Source: CANHVK01 sp046304235 (GTDB taxonomy: Bacteria; Bacteroidota; Bacteroidia; Flavobacteriales_D; Crocinitomicaceae). Taken from it: a stretch of 8,046 nucleotides of DNA. The stretch spans positions 1 to 8,046 of the forward strand of contig JBKCEW010000010.1 in the NCBI GenBank assembly GCA_046304235.1. Reading direction: 5' to 3'. A program made the translations under genes and the position numbers. A model generated the notes under the pieces. The model saw nothing but the letters and a program-made list of their open reading frames with translations. It made no database searches and was not told the DNA's origin. Within the stretch, counting starts at the first letter, position 1. Each line of letters begins with the position of its first letter. Shown here piece by piece: positions 6,088 through 8,046 of the stretch.

Positions 6088-6201
6088 AATAGTTATATTT
6101 TTCTCATTGAACACTCAAAAGCCCAATATTTTTTTCTAATTTTAACATCTAAAATATTTTTTTAATTTAAAGCAATAAATAAAACAAAAAAGTAGTTGAT
6201 T
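6088..6201. other. AT-rich intergenic region between the ROK kinase and S46 peptidase genes
   Basis: The 114 bases hold no open reading frame of note and no convincing GC-rich terminator hairpin. AATATTTTTTT occurs twice (6125-6135 and 6153-6163, 28 bases apart), each followed by a TAATTT sequence. TAATTTTA (6137-6144) and TAATTTAA (6163-6170) resemble the -7 element TAnnTTTG but lack the G, and no TTTG lies at the right distance upstream. The peptidase promoter is presumably here but cannot be placed. Confidence 0.4.
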
Positions 6202-8046
6202 ATGAGAAAAATGAAACTTTTTGTCCTGTTAGCTTTAGTAATGGCATCTACATTTTCCAAGGCTGACGAGGGAATGTGGCTTCCATTTATGATTGGCAGA
6301 AACATGGAAGACATGAAAAAACATGGTTTAAAACTGACTCAGGAGCAGATTTATTCTATCAATCATGCATCAATCAAAGATGCTGTAATTTCCTTTGGTG
6401 GATTCTGTACAGGTGAGATTATTTCTAAAAAAGGTTTAGTAATTACAAATCACCACTGTGGTTATGATGCTATTGCTGAATCATCAACTCCTGAAAAAAA
6501 TTATTTAGACAAAGGTTTTTGGGCAAAAAGTACTGCTGAAGAGATTCCTATCAAAGGTTTAACAGCAACTTTTATAGTTAGAATCGAGGATGTAACTTCA
6601 TTAATTCAAAAAGAATTAAATGAAACAATGACTCAAAAACAAAGAGCTGATAAAATTGCTGAAATCTCTAAAGTTCTTGAAAAAGAAGCTGTGGAAGGTA
6701 CACATTATGAAGCTTTTGTAAGAGACTTTTACGAAGGAAACGAGTTTTATTTATTTGTTAAAGAAACATTTAACGATATTCGATTAGTTGGAACTCCTCC
6801 TCAATCATCAGGTAAATTTGGAGGTGATACTGATAATTGGATGTGGCCTAGACACACTGCTGATTTCTCGATGTTTAGAATTTATTCTGGTGCAGACAAC
6901 AAACCAGCTGTATACAATTCTAATAATCAACCATATACCCCAAAACATAGCTTACCAATTTCTATTGATGGAGTTAAGAAAAATGACTATGCTATGGTTA
7001 TGGGTTTCCCTGGAAGAACAAACCGTTTCTTAACTTCTTTCGGAATTGAACAAGCAATCAAATTTGAACAACCTAAAATTGTTGAGATTCGTGCCAAAAA
7101 GCTTCAAATCATGAAGAAATACATGGATCAAAACGTTGCTGTTAGATTAAAATATTCTTCTAATTACGCTAGAGTTGCAAACTATTGGAAATATTTTATA
7201 GGACAAACAACACAATTAAAAAACAATAAAGTTGCTGATAAAAAACGTGAGGTTGAAGCAGCTTTTACAGCATTCACAAAAGGTGAGGCAGAATATGCAG
7301 ATGTACTAGCTGATATTGAAGAGTCATTCAGGGCTACAAACCCATATGTATATTCTAAAGTATATTACAGCGAATTTATCCGACAAGTAGATATCAATGC
7401 AAACATTCTTTTGTACAAGAATATTGCTAAATTAGAAACAGAAGGTAAAACGGAGCAATCTAAAGAATTGAAAAAAATAGCTAAAGATCGTTGGAAAGAA
7501 TTTTTCTCTGACAATAATTTAGATATTGAAATTGAAACTTTATCTGAATTATACAAAATGTATTTAAAGGATATTCCGAATGGTCAAAAAGGAATACTAG
7601 CTAAAAAATTAAATGAAAAAGGAATCAAGAAAATAGACAAGTTTTTTGCGAAAATTAGAAAGAAATCTATATTCACAGATAAGCAACGTTATGCTGAATT
7701 TGAAAAAGATTTCAACTTGGGTAAATTATTGAAGGATCCATTATTTATATTGATTAAAGATATAGATGATGCTTTTCAAACTACTATTTCTAAAAAGAAT
7801 TACGGAGAGGCTTTAATTAAATTACAAAGAGCTAACAGGCTTTTTGTTAAAGGTGTAAGAGCTATGGATTTAAGTAAAAATCATGCACCTAATGCTAATT
7901 CAACAATGCGTTTGACATATGGAAACGTACTTCCTTATTCTCCTAAAGATGCAATGTATTTTGATTATCAAACAACACTGAATGGTCTAATGCAAAAAGA
8001 AGACGCAGCTAACCTTGATTTCACTGTTGATCCTGTAATGAAAGAA
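6202..8046 (+). CDS. S46-family dipeptidyl-peptidase (DPP7/DPP11-like) precursor, 3' end off window
   Basis: The frame is open from ATG 6202 through the last base (615 codons). Residues 1-21 are a signal peptide ending SKA, followed by DEGMWLPFMIG, the usual mature start of this family. S46 enzymes release dipeptides from peptide N-termini in the periplasm and use a chymotrypsin-like fold with a helical cap. Seen here are FGGFCTGEIIS (65-75), TNHHCGY (82-88) with catalytic His85, the DNWMWPRHTADFS region (211-223) with Asn212 and Trp213 expected to hold the substrate N-terminus and catalytic Asp221, and MGFPGRTNR (267-275). The region about 290-560 is the helical cap. Families members are about 700-730 residues, so some 100 residues are missing, including the Ser nucleophile and the residue that separates DPP7 from DPP11 specificity. 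ATG 6211 is an alternative start three codons on. It appears intact as far as it goes. Confidence 0.94.
   Translation, partial: MRKMKLFVLLALVMASTFSKADEGMWLPFMIGRNMEDMKKHGLKLTQEQIYSINHASIKDAVISFGGFCTGEIISKKGLVITNHHCGYDAIAESSTPEKNYLDKGFWAKSTAEEIPIKGLTATFIVRIEDVTSLIQKELNETMTQKQRADKIAEISKVLEKEAVEGTHYEAFVRDFYEGNEFYLFVKETFNDIRLVGTPPQSSGKFGGDTDNWMWPRHTADFSMFRIYSGADNKPAVYNSNNQPYTPKHSLPISIDGVKKNDYAMVMGFPGRTNRFLTSFGIEQAIKFEQPKIVEIRAKKLQIMKKYMDQNVAVRLKYSSNYARVANYWKYFIGQTTQLKNNKVADKKREVEAAFTAFTKGEAEYADVLADIEESFRATNPYVYSKVYYSEFIRQVDINANILLYKNIAKLETEGKTEQSKELKKIAKDRWKEFFSDNNLDIEIETLSELYKMYLKDIPNGQKGILAKKLNEKGIKKIDKFFAKIRKKSIFTDKQRYAEFEKDFNLGKLLKDPLFILIKDIDDAFQTTISKKNYGEALIKLQRANRLFVKGVRAMDLSKNHAPNANSTMRLTYGNVLPYSPKDAMYFDYQTTLNGLMQKEDAANLDFTVDPVMKE

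Noticed and set aside
6125..6170. Twice-repeated AATATTTTTTT as a regulatory repeat
   Set aside because: It is short and of very low complexity, only two copies exist, and chance is a sufficient explanation in this base composition.
6788..7033. 81-codon open stretch on the plus strand in another frame
   Set aside because: It lies wholly inside the S46 peptidase gene, whose frame encodes conserved motifs across the same bases (DNWMWPRHTADFS, MGFPGR). The alternative protein has no recognisable features.

Overview
The window is strongly AT-rich and reads as chromosomal DNA from a member of the Bacteroidota, most likely a Flavobacteriales-type organism. Four things support this. The genes lack Shine-Dalgarno sites. 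The best promoter matches the Bacteroidota sigma pattern TTTG-N20-TAnnTTTG. One gene encodes a bacterial single-RRM RNA-binding protein with a low-complexity tail. The last gene encodes an S46-family dipeptidyl-peptidase. Genus and species cannot be told from the sequence.

Layout, left to right. Bases 1-274 hold the 5' end of a minus-strand gene for a secreted protein, which runs off the left edge. A 172-base divergent intergenic region (275-446) carries a good minus-strand promoter, a weaker plus-strand promoter, two small palindromes and a thrice-repeated TAT(C/T)AACATT motif. Bases 447-4444 form a tight three-gene plus-strand operon with overlapping ends: two paralogous, exported SGNH/GDSL hydrolases and an MBOAT O-acyltransferase of the AlgI/PatA type. 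Bases 4553-5098 encode an RRM protein preceded by a leader with a small palindromic hairpin and followed by a textbook intrinsic terminator. Bases 5146-6087 encode a ROK-family sugar kinase (glucokinase-like). From 6202 to the right edge runs an S46 dipeptidyl-peptidase precursor, open at its 3' end and missing its nucleophile region.

How the genes work together. The three-gene operon is the most notable part. The MBOAT protein would move an acyl group, probably acetyl, across the inner membrane. The two SGNH proteins would transfer it to, or remove it from, an envelope glycan. Both SGNH proteins have an approximately 130-residue insert between catalytic blocks I and II. From memory of the family, this resembles the Neisseria peptidoglycan O-acetylesterase Ape1. 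That makes peptidoglycan O-acetylation a concrete hypothesis; exopolysaccharide or other glycan O-acetylation is the alternative. The RRM, ROK kinase and S46 genes look like ordinary housekeeping or nutritional genes of this phylum with no evident link to the operon. No RNA genes, insertion sequences or CRISPR arrays were seen.
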